34,168 nucleotides of DNA. Origin: Frankiales bacterium. GTDB taxonomy: Bacteria; Actinomycetota; Actinomycetes; Mycobacteriales; SCTD01. The stretch lies in contig JAOPVV010000318.1 in the NCBI GenBank assembly GCA_025966005.1, positions 1 through 34,168 of the forward strand, read 5' to 3'. The notes under the pieces were generated by a model. The model did not search any database. It was not told where the DNA came from and saw nothing but the letters and a program-made list of their open reading frames with translations. Within the stretch, counting starts at the first letter, position 1; every line of letters begins with the position of its first letter. Shown here in pieces: positions 16,992 to 25,796 of the stretch. A program made the translations under genes and the position numbers.

Positions 16992-18246
16992 CCTCCTCGA
17001 CGGCCCCGACCATCGCGGCCGTCACCGTCGCCAGGTCGTCGTCGGTGCTGACGTACGGCGGCATCGCGTAGACCAGCCGGCCGAACGGACGCACCCATGC
17101 GCCCCGCTCGACCAGGGCCGCCTGGAGCCGCCGGGAGTCGGGCTGGTCGGCGAGCTCGACCACGCCGACCGCCCCGAGCACCCGCACGTCGGCGACCCCG
17201 GGCAGCTCGCGGGCAGGGGCCAGCCCGGCCCGCAGCCCGGCACCGAGGTGGCCGACCGTCGCCTGCCACGGGCCGTCCAGCAGCAGCCGGGTGCTCGCCG
17301 TGGCCACCGCGCAGGCCAGCGGGTTGCCCATGAACGTCGGGCCGTGCATGAACGCCCCGCCGTCGGCGCAGACCGCCTCGGCGACCGCGTCGCTGCACAG
17401 CACGGCGCCGAGCGTCAGGCAGCCGCCCGTCAGCGCCTTGCCGAGGCACAGCACGTCCGGCACGACGCCGGCGTGCTCCATCGCCCACAGCGGTCCGGTC
17501 CGGCCGAAGCCGGTGGCGATCTCGTCAAAGACGACGAGCAGGCCGTACGACCGGCACAGCGCCACCAGCGCCCGCAGGTAGTCGGGGGAGTAGGCCCGCA
17601 TGCCGCCGGCGCCCTGCAGCACCGGCTCGACGATGACCGCGGCCAGCTGCTCTCCGTGCGTGCGGAGCACCTCGCGCACCTCGTCGAGGTCGCTGTCGAG
17701 GAAGGCCTCGTCGAAGGTCGGACGGGGCCGAGCGACGAACAGCTGCTGTGCCACGTGGTCGCGGAACAGCCCGTGCATGCCGGTCACCGGGTCGCACACC
17801 GACATCGCCCCGGCGGTGTCGCCGTGGTAGCCGCCGCGGACGGTGAGCACCCTCGGACGGCGGCCGCCGAAGGCCTGCAGCGCCAGCTTCAGCGCGACCT
17901 CGACGGCGACGCTGCCGCTGTCGGCGAAGAAGACCCGGGTCAGCTCCGGCGGGGTGATCTCGACCAGCAGCTCGGCCAGCCCGACGGCCGGCTCGTGCGT
18001 CAGACCACCGAACATGACGTGCGAGAAGCGGTCGACCTGGGCGTGCAGCGCGGCGTCCAGCACCGGGTGGCGGTAGCCGTGTACGGCGGCCCACCACGAC
18101 GACATCCCGTCGACCAGCTCGCGGCCGTCCTCCAGCACCAGTCGGGTGCCGTGGGCGTCGACCACCGGCCACAGCGGCGCCGGCTCGGTCACCGAGGCGT
18201 ACGGGTGCCAGACGTGCCGCCGGTCGCGGGCGACGAGCCCGGTCAC
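16960..18246 (-). CDS. bioA: Adenosylmethionine-8-amino-7-oxononanoate aminotransferase
   Basis: DRRHVWHPYASVTEPAPLWPVVDAHGTRLVLEDGRELVDGMSSWWAAVHGYRHP; VVFDEIATGFGRTG; GKALTGG. Confidence 0.96.
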   Translation of the reverse strand: MTGLVARDRRHVWHPYASVTEPAPLWPVVDAHGTRLVLEDGRELVDGMSSWWAAVHGYRHPVLDAALHAQVDRFSHVMFGGLTHEPAVGLAELLVEITPPELTRVFFADSGSVAVEVALKLALQAFGGRRPRVLTVRGGYHGDTAGAMSVCDPVTGMHGLFRDHVAQQLFVARPRPTFDEAFLDSDLDEVREVLRTHGEQLAAVIVEPVLQGAGGMRAYSPDYLRALVALCRSYGLLVVFDEIATGFGRTGPLWAMEHAGVVPDVLCLGKALTGGCLTLGAVLCSDAVAEAVCADGGAFMHGPTFMGNPLACAVATASTRLLLDGPWQATVGHLGAGLRAGLAPARELPGVADVRVLGAVGVVELADQPDSRRLQAALVERGAWVRPFGRLVYAMPPYVSTDDDLATVTAAMVGAVEEVTSARCPERP

Positions 18247-18956
18247 CGGCAGCCCGCCCGGAAGGCCGCGGCGTCGAAGGCGCCGCCGAAGGAGGGCCCC
18301 AGGCCGGCGCGCGCCGCCCGGGCGAAGGCGACCGGGTCGAGGTCCGCGAGGCCGTCGGGCAGGGCGCCGAGAAGTGGCCGTGCGCCGAGCATCTCAAGGT
18401 CGGCGACGTTGCTGCGCGCGGCGAGGTCAGGGTCGTTCGGCCAGGCGCCGATGACCAGGCCGGAGAGGTCGAGGCCGCGGGCGGCCATCACCTCGAGGGT
18501 CAGCGCGGTGGCGTTGAGCGACCCGAGGCCGGCCTGCACGACGACCAGCACCGGCAGGCGCATCGTGCGGGCCAGCTCGGCCATCGTGAAGCCGTCCCCG
18601 TCGTACCGGACGAGCAGCCCGCCGGCCCCCTCGACGAGCACCAGGTCGGCGGAGGACCCGGCGTCGAGGACCGCCTGCACGCACCGCGCCGGGTCGAGCG
18701 GGGCCAGCCCGCTGGCGCGCGCGGCCGCGGCCGGGGACAGCGGGTCGGGGTAGCGCACCAGCTCGACCTGCTCGACGCCCGGAGCCAGCCGTGCGACCTC
18801 GGCCAGGTCACCGGGGGCCCCGTCCGGGACGCCGGTCTGGGCCGGCTTGAGGACGGTGACCCGCTGCCCGTGCGAGAGGGCGAGGGCGGCCACCGCGGCC
18901 GTCACCACCGTCTTGCCGACACCGGTGCCGGTGCCGGTCACCAGCAGGACGCTCAT
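18243..18956 (-). CDS. bioD: Dethiobiotin synthase
   Basis: MSVLLVTGTGTGVGKTVVTAAVAALA...LKPAQTG...LVEGAGGLLVRYD. Confidence 0.95.
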   Translation of the reverse strand: MSVLLVTGTGTGVGKTVVTAAVAALALSHGQRVTVLKPAQTGVPDGAPGDLAEVARLAPGVEQVELVRYPDPLSPAAAARASGLAPLDPARCVQAVLDAGSSADLVLVEGAGGLLVRYDGDGFTMAELARTMRLPVLVVVQAGLGSLNATALTLEVMAARGLDLSGLVIGAWPNDPDLAARSNVADLEMLGARPLLGALPDGLADLDPVAFARAARAGLGPSFGGAFDAAAFRAGCR

Positions 18957-19024
18957 GCGACGTCGTGGTCGTGGTCGTGGTCGCGGTGGTGGTCGTGGTC
19001 GTGGTCGCGGGCGGAGGAGGGCAC
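18953..19024 (-). CDS. Candidate 23-aa Asp/His-repeat leader peptide MPSSARDHDHDHHRDHDHDHDVA
   Basis: GGGAGG-8 nt-GTG start; TGA stop overlaps bioD ATG (ATGA). Confidence 0.3.
   Translation of the reverse strand: MPSSARDHDHDHHRDHDHDHDVA
18962..19012. repeat. Imperfect (GTGGTC)n hexanucleotide tandem repeat immediately 5' of bioD
   Basis: gtcgtggtcgtggtcgtggtcgcggtggtggtcgtggtcgtggtcgcggg. Confidence 0.9.
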
Positions 19025-19120
19025 GCCGACATCCTCCCAGCGGCGCTGCGCACGTCGTGCGACACCCGGGGGAAACCTGCGGCGGGCAGCATCGGCGGGC
19101 GCTCCCCGCTGTCCGGCCGC

Positions 19121-19386
19121 GGTGTCTGCCGCGACGGTGTGCGCGCCGTACCTGGCGCCGATGGACTTCCACGCGGTCGCCGAGATCGCGGTCGAGGGCA
19201 GCTGGCGGGTGCTCGACGCCACCGGGCTGGCGCCCCGCCCGTCGATGGCGCATCGCCACCGGGCGCGACGCCGCCGACACGGCCTTCCTCACCAGCATCG
19301 GCGCGGACGTCGCGCTGACGGCGTACGAGGTGGTGGCGGTCGCGGTCGGCGAGCTGCCCGCGGACCGGCCGGTCCCGCTCGCCTGA
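19121..19386 (+). pseudogene. Decayed transglutaminase-like protein (C-terminal remnant with frameshifts and internal deletion)
   Basis: GVCRD (frame 2, 19121-19135), then VCAPYLAPMDFHAVAEIAVEGSWRVLDATGLAPRPSMA (frame 0), then RIATGRDAADTAFLTSIGADV... (frame 1): catalytic Cys/His/Asp motifs in three different frames. Confidence 0.75.
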
Positions 19387-19464
19387 GGCCGGCCTCGTGG
19401 ACCTCCGGCGCCGCTCGGTAGCCTGCGGCTCCACCGAGATCATCCCCCTGCCCCAGGAGCGACC

Positions 19465-20145
19465 GTGCCCCAGCTGGACCGCGACGGCGAGGTCTTCGTC
19501 CTCGACCTCGGCAGCGACGAGAACCGCCTCAACCCGACCTGGATCGGTGCGGTCATGGCGCTGCTGGACGAGGTCGCCGCGGCCGAGGGTCCGCGGGCGC
19601 TGGTCACGACGGCCACCGGCAAGATCTGGAGCAACGGGATCGACCTCGAGTGGCTGATGGCCCACTACGCCGAGGTCACGCCCTTCATCGACAGCGTGCA
19701 CGGGCTGTTCGCCCGGGTGCTCTCGCTGCCCGTGCCGACCGTCGCAGCCTGCCAGGGCCACGTCTTCGCCGCCGGCGGGATGCTCGCCCTGGCGCACGAC
19801 TTCCGGGTCATGCGGGCCGACCGCGGCTTCTTCTGCCTCCCCGAGGTGGACATCGACATCCCCTTCACCGCAGGGATGTCCGCGCTCATCGTCGGTCGGC
19901 TGACCCCGCAGGTCGCGCACGACGCGATGACCACCGGACGCCGCTACGGCGGTGAGCAGGCGCTCGCCGCCGGGATCGTCGACGCCGCCGTCGCGGAGGA
20001 CGCCGTCCGGTCGACCGCGGTCGAGCAGGCCCGCGCGCTGACCGCCAAGGCCGGCCCCACCCTCGGGGCGATCAAGGAGCAGCTCTACGTCACCCAGCTC
20101 GCGGCGCTGCGCGCCCCCTCCGGCGGGGTGTCGCTCCCGGCCTGA
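19465..20145 (+). CDS. Enoyl-CoA hydratase/isomerase family protein
   Basis: Crotonase-like: ATGKIWSNGIDLEWL...PVPTVAACQGHVFAAGGMLALAHDFRVMRADRGFFCLPEVDIDIPFT; AGGAG SD. Confidence 0.9.
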   Translation: MPQLDRDGEVFVLDLGSDENRLNPTWIGAVMALLDEVAAAEGPRALVTTATGKIWSNGIDLEWLMAHYAEVTPFIDSVHGLFARVLSLPVPTVAACQGHVFAAGGMLALAHDFRVMRADRGFFCLPEVDIDIPFTAGMSALIVGRLTPQVAHDAMTTGRRYGGEQALAAGIVDAAVAEDAVRSTAVEQARALTAKAGPTLGAIKEQLYVTQLAALRAPSGGVSLPA

Positions 20146-20162
20146 GCGGCAGGCGTGCCGGC

Positions 20163-21044
20163 ATGAGGGTCCAGGTCCGCACCAGCAGCGTCCTGCGCTT
20201 CGACGACGGCGAGCCGGTGCGCGCGGCCTCCGCGGTCGTCCGCCACCGGGGCGGCTGGCTGGTCGTCCAGGACGACGCGACGCACGCCGCCTGGTGGCAC
20301 CGCGCGGGCGTCGACCGGCTGCGCGTGCTGCCGCCGGTCGACGGGCTGGACCTCTTCGACGAGGCGTCCGGCACCAAGCACCTCAAGCCCGACCTGGAGG
20401 CGGCCTGCGCCGTTCCGGGCGGCGTGCTGCTGCTCGGCTCGGGCTCCACTCCCGCGCGGACGCGCGGCGCCCTGCTGCTCGAGGACGGCTCGGCGCCGCA
20501 GGTGCTCGACCTCGCGGTGGTGCAGGACGCCGTCGCCGAGGCCCTGGGCCTCCCGCGCGACCAGCTCAACCTCGAGGGGGCCTGTCTGGTCGGCGGGGCA
20601 GTGCGGTGGTTCCAGCGGGGCAGCGGTGGCCGGGCGTCGGGGTCGGTCGACCTGCAGCTCGCTGCCCTGCTGCAGGGCCGGCCCGAGGTGGTCGCCTCCG
20701 TGCAGCGGCTGGAGCTGCCGCTCGTCGACGGGGTCGCCCTGGCGGTGACCGACGCGGTGGCCCTGCCGGGCGGTCTCGTGCTGGTCAGCGCGACGGCCGA
20801 GGACACCCCGAACGCCGTCGACGACGGGCTGGTCGTGGCGACGGCGCTGGCGGTGCTGGACGCCGACGGCGTCCGCGACCTCAAGCGCCTGCCCGAGGTC
20901 GACGGCGCGGTGCGCAAGGTCGAGGGCCTGGCCCTCGAGTCGTCCGGGGTCCCTGCCGGCGGCGTGCTGCGCCTGCTCGCCGTCGTGGACGCGGACGACC
21001 CGGACCAGCCGTCGCAGGCGCTCCGGCTCGAGGTGTCGCTCTAG
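20163..21044 (+). CDS. Uncharacterized protein (possible beta-propeller-like actinobacterial family)
   Basis: 293 aa ORF with strong codon bias; no family firmly recognised. Confidence 0.65.
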   Translation: MRVQVRTSSVLRFDDGEPVRAASAVVRHRGGWLVVQDDATHAAWWHRAGVDRLRVLPPVDGLDLFDEASGTKHLKPDLEAACAVPGGVLLLGSGSTPARTRGALLLEDGSAPQVLDLAVVQDAVAEALGLPRDQLNLEGACLVGGAVRWFQRGSGGRASGSVDLQLAALLQGRPEVVASVQRLELPLVDGVALAVTDAVALPGGLVLVSATAEDTPNAVDDGLVVATALAVLDADGVRDLKRLPEVDGAVRKVEGLALESSGVPAGGVLRLLAVVDADDPDQPSQALRLEVSL

Positions 21045-21053
21045 ACGCTGTCC

Positions 21054-21869
21054 CTAGACCCTGCCCCGGGCGGCGGCGGCGACGACCGCGCCGTAGCGCG
21101 CGCCGAGCAGCCGGGGCAGACCGGCCATGACGTAGGCATCCGGCCCGACCAGGATGCGGGCCCGGTCGCGGCGCAGACCGCGCACGATGCTGCGTGCGGC
21201 GGCCGCCGGCGACGTCCGGGCCAGCTGGTCGAAGACCGCCGCCGTCCGGTCGCTGTCCTCGGACGCCGTGACCCGGGCGCTCCGGGCGATGGCCGTCCGC
21301 ACGCCGCCGGGGTGGATGCAGCTGACCGACACCGGCAGGCCGTCGAGCCGGACCTCCTGGCGCAGCGCCTCGGTGAAGCCGCGGACCGCGAACTTCGCGG
21401 CGTTGTAGGCGGCCTGCTTCGGCACCGAGATCAGGCCGAAGACGCTCGACACGTTCGCGAGCTGCCCCTCACCCGAGGCCGCCAGGTGCGGCAGGAAGGC
21501 CTGACTGCCGTGGACGACGCCCCAGTAGTCGATCTCCATCACCCAGCGCATGTCGGCGTCGGTCAGCTCGGCGACGGCGCCGTGCAGCGCGACCCCGGCG
21601 TTGTTGACGAGCAGGTGGGCCGCGCCGAAGTGCTCGACGACGTCGCCGGCGTGCGCGAACACCGCGTCGCGGTCGGCGACGTCGAGCTGCCACGAGTGCG
21701 CCGAGGCGCCGCGGGAGCGGCAGGCCTCCGCGGTGTCCTTGGCCGCGACCTCGTCGACGTCGCTGACGGCCAGCCGGGCGCCGCGGCCGGCCAGCTCGAG
21801 GGCGAGCGCGCGCCCGATGCCTGAGCCCGCCCCGGTGATGACGGCGGTCCTGCCGAGGTACTCGCGCAC
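21054..21869 (-). CDS. SDR family NAD(P)-dependent oxidoreductase
   Basis: TAVITGAGSGIGRALALELAGRGARLAVSDVD; NNAGVAL; YNAAK; GTG start at 21869. Confidence 0.92.
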   Translation of the reverse strand: MREYLGRTAVITGAGSGIGRALALELAGRGARLAVSDVDEVAAKDTAEACRSRGASAHSWQLDVADRDAVFAHAGDVVEHFGAAHLLVNNAGVALHGAVAELTDADMRWVMEIDYWGVVHGSQAFLPHLAASGEGQLANVSSVFGLISVPKQAAYNAAKFAVRGFTEALRQEVRLDGLPVSVSCIHPGGVRTAIARSARVTASEDSDRTAAVFDQLARTSPAAAARSIVRGLRRDRARILVGPDAYVMAGLPRLLGARYGAVVAAAARGRV

Positions 21870-21901
21870 TGCTGCTCCTGACGTGGTCGGAGCAGCGGAC
21901 G

Positions 21902-22858
21902 CTACGGGGCCCGTCCGGCCTGCGCGTGCAGGACCCGTGACCAGTCGGCGGCGAACCGGTCGATGCCGAAGCGCTGCTGCGCGACCCGCCGAGCCCCCGT
22001 CGACAGCTCGGCCGCCTCGTCGCGGTCGCGCACCAGCCGGCGGGCGTGCCCGACCAGCCGCTCGACGTCGGTCTCGACGTAGCCGTTGACCCCGTTGCGG
22101 ACCGCCGTCGCCATCTCGGTCGTGGCGAGGCCGACGACCGGCAGCCCCAGCGCCATCGCCTCGCAGACCGCCAGTCCCAGCGACGTGTACCGGATCGGGT
22201 TGACGAAGCAGCGGTAGGTGCCGAGCCGGTGGTGCAGGTCGTCGAGCCGGACGTCGCCGAGCCAGCCCGGGAAGCGCTCGCCGCCCATGCCGGCGAGGTC
22301 GACCGGGACGTCCTGCGCGACCCGCTCGAGAACGTCCGGGCCGAGACGGCGGCCCCGCGTCCAGAGGTTGTTGACGACCGCGACGCCACGCGCCTGCTCG
22401 CCGGTCCAGGGCACGTCGGGAACGGCGACGCCGTGCTCGACGACGGTCGACGGCGTCCTGCCGCTGTCCCACATCAGCCGGTTGAACTCGGTGACGTGCA
22501 CCAGCAGCGCCTGCTCGTCCTGCACGGGGTGCAGGGCGTCGTTCGGCCAGGTCGCGGGCGGGTCGTGCTCGACGTGCACGCGGGGGAGCTCGGCCACCCG
22601 CGCACCGAGCAGCTGGTGCCGGTCGACCTCCCAGTTCGCCCGGCTCTGCGTCAGGACCACGTCGACGTCCAGGCCGCCGACCTCACCGGCCGGGACCTCG
22701 ACCACGGAGTCCGGCCAGGTGAACGTGTCGCCCCGGCCGCCGTACCCGGCCCGGCGGTCCGGTCGGACCGGCAGCAGCCAGGTGACCGGGACGTGGCTGA
22801 GGTAGTTCAGGTACGACCCGTGGACGTGCCAGGTCAGCACCCGCAGCGGGGTACCCAC
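21902..22858 (-). CDS. Glycosyltransferase (GT-B, group 1-like)
   Basis: LRVLTWHVHGSYLNYLSHVPVTWLLPV; YTSLGLAVCEAMALGLPVVGLATTEMATAVRNGVNGYV; GTG start at 22858. Confidence 0.87.
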   Translation of the reverse strand: MGTPLRVLTWHVHGSYLNYLSHVPVTWLLPVRPDRRAGYGGRGDTFTWPDSVVEVPAGEVGGLDVDVVLTQSRANWEVDRHQLLGARVAELPRVHVEHDPPATWPNDALHPVQDEQALLVHVTEFNRLMWDSGRTPSTVVEHGVAVPDVPWTGEQARGVAVVNNLWTRGRRLGPDVLERVAQDVPVDLAGMGGERFPGWLGDVRLDDLHHRLGTYRCFVNPIRYTSLGLAVCEAMALGLPVVGLATTEMATAVRNGVNGYVETDVERLVGHARRLVRDRDEAAELSTGARRVAQQRFGIDRFAADWSRVLHAQAGRAP

Positions 22859-22933
22859 GGCCCCGGGCTTCCCCGCCGCCGACCGTCGAACCGGGGCTGT
22901 GTCCTGAGCGCCACATGGCCCTACCGCCACCCG

Positions 22934-22949
22934 CACCTTCCGGAAGGTG
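22934..22949. promoter_or_regulatory. Perfect 16-bp palindrome CACCTTCCGGAAGGTG in divergent intergenic region
   Basis: CACCTTCC/GGAAGGTG, flanked by CACCCG and GGTGTTTCG; 38 bp upstream of the gmhB ATG. Confidence 0.6.
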
Positions 22950-22987
22950 GGTGTTTCGTCGGGGACACCCTGGGGAGCGCCGTCGCC

Positions 22988-23530
22988 ATGAGGACCGGTC
23001 GGACGGTGCGGCGCCCCAGTGCGGTGCTCCTCGACCGCGACGGCACCCTCGTGGTCGACGTCCCGTACAACGGCGACCCCGACCTGGTGCAGCCCGTGCC
23101 GACCGCCCGCGAGGCGCTGGACCTGCTGCGCGCCGCCGGCATCCCGACCGCGGTCGTGTCGAACCAGAGCGGTGTCGCACGGGGCCTGCTCACGCGCGAG
23201 CAGGTGGACGCGGTCAACGCCAGGGTGGAGCAGGTGCTCGGACCGCTGGGGCCGTTCGTCGTGTGCGAGCACGGTCCTCACGACGGCTGCGGCTGCCGCA
23301 AGCCCGCGCCGGGGATGCTCGTCGAGGCCGCAGGGCGGCTGGGCGTGGACGTCACCCGCACTGCCCTCATCGGCGACATCGGGGCGGACGTCGGTGCGGC
23401 CCTCGCGGCCGGTGCGCGTCCCGTCCTCGTCCCCACGCGCACGACACGGGTGCAGGAGCTCGGGGACGCCCCCGAGGTGGCGCCGGACCTGCTGTCGGCC
23501 GTGCGCCTGCTGCTGTCGGGTCCGTCATGA
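22988..23530 (+). CDS. gmhB: HAD-IIIA D-glycero-D-manno-heptose 1,7-bisphosphate phosphatase-like
   Basis: AVLLDRDGTLVVDVPYNGDPDLVQPV; SNQSGVARGLLT; VCEHGPHDGCGCRKPAPGML (Zn loop); GDIGADVGAALAAGARPVLV. Confidence 0.9.
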   Translation: MRTGRTVRRPSAVLLDRDGTLVVDVPYNGDPDLVQPVPTAREALDLLRAAGIPTAVVSNQSGVARGLLTREQVDAVNARVEQVLGPLGPFVVCEHGPHDGCGCRKPAPGMLVEAAGRLGVDVTRTALIGDIGADVGAALAAGARPVLVPTRTTRVQELGDAPEVAPDLLSAVRLLLSGPS

Positions 23531-24564
23531 CCGTCCTCGTGACGCGCCTCGACAGCGACGGTGACGTGCTCCTGGCGGGCCCGGCGGTCCGTGCGGTCGC
23601 GGCGTCGGGGGAGCGGGTCGTCCTGCTGGTCGGCCCACGCGGAGCATCGGCCGGTCGGCTGCTGCCCGGCGTCGACGAGGTCGTGGTGTGGTCCTGCCCG
23701 TGGATCGAGGCCGACCCCCCGCCGGTCGACCCGGCGTCTGTCGACGGGCTCGTGTCGCTGGTCCGCGAACGGGGCGTCGAGCGCGCGCTCGTCCTGACGT
23801 CGTTCCACCAGAGCGCGCTGCCGCTGGCGCTCCTGCTGCGCCTCGCCGGAGTCCGCTGGATCGGCGCGCACAGCGCCGACTACCCGGGGTCCCTGCTCGA
23901 CCTGCGGCTGCAGCTCCCGGACACGGGGCTGCACGAGGCGCAGCGGCAGCTGCGGCTGGCCGAGACGGCCGGGTTCCTCCTGCCAGCAGGCGATCTCGGT
24001 GCGCTCGCCGTCCGCGAGCCGCTGCCCGACACCCGGGCGCTCACGGGCGGCCCGCCCTACGTCGTGGTGCACCCGGGTGCCTCCGTCCCGTCCCGCGCGC
24101 CTGTGCCCTCGTGGACGGCGGAGCTGGTGGAGGCGCTGCACGCCGACGGCCACCGCGTCGTCGTCACCGGCGGTCCGGACGAGCGGGCGCTCACGAGGGA
24201 CGTCGCAGGCTCCCGGGGGCGCGACCTCGGCGGCGCCACCGATCTCGCCCAGCTGGGCGACGTGCTGGCCCGCGCGGAGTGCGTCGTGGTGGGCAACACG
24301 GGCCCGTCTCACCTGGCCGCGGCCGTCGCCACCCCCGTGGTCTCGCTGTTCGCCCCCGTCGTCCCCGCCGAGCGGTGGCGCCCGTACCGCGTGCCGCACG
24401 TCCTGCTGGGCGACCAGCACGCCGGCTGCGCCTCGTCCCGCGCCCGCACCTGCCCGGTCCCCGGACACCCGTGCCTGCAGGGCGTCCCGGTCGCCGCGGC
24501 CGCAGCTGCCGTCCGGGGGCTGGTGTCTCCAGCAGTCCTTCGACCCGTCGAGGTGAGCGCATGA
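23527..24564 (+). CDS. Glycosyltransferase family 9 (heptosyltransferase-like)
   Basis: VLVTRLDSDGDVLLAGPAVRAVA; VVHPGASVPSRAP; VVGNTGPSHLAAAVATPVVSLFAPVVPAERWRPY; ATGA overlap with gmhB. Confidence 0.91.
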   Translation: MTVLVTRLDSDGDVLLAGPAVRAVAASGERVVLLVGPRGASAGRLLPGVDEVVVWSCPWIEADPPPVDPASVDGLVSLVRERGVERALVLTSFHQSALPLALLLRLAGVRWIGAHSADYPGSLLDLRLQLPDTGLHEAQRQLRLAETAGFLLPAGDLGALAVREPLPDTRALTGGPPYVVVHPGASVPSRAPVPSWTAELVEALHADGHRVVVTGGPDERALTRDVAGSRGRDLGGATDLAQLGDVLARAECVVVGNTGPSHLAAAVATPVVSLFAPVVPAERWRPYRVPHVLLGDQHAGCASSRARTCPVPGHPCLQGVPVAAAAAAVRGLVSPAVLRPVEVSA

Positions 24565-25796
24565 GGATCGCCATGGTCTCGGAGCACGCGAGCCCGCTCG
24601 CGGTGCTCGGTGGGGTCGACGCAGGCGGGCAGAACGTCCACGTCGCGGCCCTCGCCGCTGCCCTCGCCCGCCGCCGCGCGCACGTCGTCGTGCACACCCG
24701 TCGCGACGACGCGGGCCTCCCCCGGCGGGTGCGGACGGGCCAGGGCGTCACGGTCGACCACGTCCCGGCCGGACCCCCGACGGCCCTGCCGAAGGACGAC
24801 CTGCTGCCGCACATGCAGGCGTTCGCGGCCGACCTGCACCGGCAGTGGCGCAGCCACCGCCCGGACGTCGTGCACGCGCACTTCTGGATGAGCGGGCTGG
24901 CGGCCGTCGCGGCCGCCCGTCCGCTCGGCATCCCCGTCGTCCAGACGTTCCACGCCCTCGGGGTCGTCAAGCAGCGGCACCAGGGGGCGCGCGACACCAG
25001 CCCCGCCGCGCGGCTCGCCATCGAGCAGGAGCTGGCCCGGTCGGTCGACAGGATCGTGGCGACCTGCAGCGACGAGGTCTTCGAGCTGCTGCGCCTGGGC
25101 GCCGACCGGCGGCGGGTGTCGGTCGTTCCGTGCGGCGTCGACCTCGCCGCGTTCACCCCGGTCGGTCCGTCGGCGCCGCGCGCACCGGGGCGTCTGCGGG
25201 TGCTCTGCGTCGGCCGGCTCGTGGAGCGCAAGGGCGTGGGCAACGCGATCTCCGCCGTGGGCCTGCTCCATCGCCGCGACGTCGAGCTGGTCGTCGCCGG
25301 CGGGCCCGACGCCGGGCACCTCGACGACGACGCGGAAGTCGCACGGCTGCGCGGGATCGCCGGTCAGGCAGGCATCGCCGACCGGGTGCGGTTCCTCGGT
25401 CGGGTCGGGCGCGACGACCTCCCCCCGCTGCTGCGTTCAGCGGACGTCGCCGTGTGCGTGCCCTGGTACGAGCCGTTCGGCATCGTGCCGCTGGAGGCGA
25501 TGGCCTGCGGCGTGCCCGTCGTGGCCAGCGCCGTGGGTGGGCTGGTCGACACGGTCGTGCACGGCCAGACCGGCCTGCTCGTGCCCCCGCGGGACCCGGC
25601 TGCCCTCGCCGAGGTCCTGGACGAGCTGCTCCTGGACGTCCGGCGCCGGGCCTCCCTGGGCCGGTCGGGGTCCGAGCGCGCCCAGGCCCGCTACTCGTGG
25701 GACCGCGTCGCCGCCCAGACGCTCGCCGCCTACGCCGACGTCGTGCCGTCTGCGGGTGCCCGCACGCAGCCGCTCTCCCGGGAGGTGTCGTCATGA
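24561..25796 (+). CDS. Glycosyltransferase family 4 (GT-B)
   Basis: MRIAMVSEHASPLAVLGGVDAGGQNVHVAALAAALARR; VVPCGVDLAAFTP; PWYEPFGIVPLEAMACGVPVVASAVGGL. Confidence 0.93.
   Translation: MRIAMVSEHASPLAVLGGVDAGGQNVHVAALAAALARRRAHVVVHTRRDDAGLPRRVRTGQGVTVDHVPAGPPTALPKDDLLPHMQAFAADLHRQWRSHRPDVVHAHFWMSGLAAVAAARPLGIPVVQTFHALGVVKQRHQGARDTSPAARLAIEQELARSVDRIVATCSDEVFELLRLGADRRRVSVVPCGVDLAAFTPVGPSAPRAPGRLRVLCVGRLVERKGVGNAISAVGLLHRRDVELVVAGGPDAGHLDDDAEVARLRGIAGQAGIADRVRFLGRVGRDDLPPLLRSADVAVCVPWYEPFGIVPLEAMACGVPVVASAVGGLVDTVVHGQTGLLVPPRDPAALAEVLDELLLDVRRRASLGRSGSERAQARYSWDRVAAQTLAAYADVVPSAGARTQPLSREVSS

Noticed and set aside
18953-19222. Full 89-aa minus ORF ending in the DHDHDH tail
   Set aside because: Upstream part is antisense to the transglutaminase remnant and lacks an RBS; only the short GTG-initiated 23-aa version has a plausible start.
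19385-19396. Palindrome GAGGCCGGCCTC as an intrinsic terminator
   Set aside because: Short, no U-tract, GC palindromes of this size are expected by chance in this composition.
22859-22933. Possible tRNA-like remnant before the palindrome (gtcgaaccgggg)
   Set aside because: Could not form acceptor or anticodon arms by hand.
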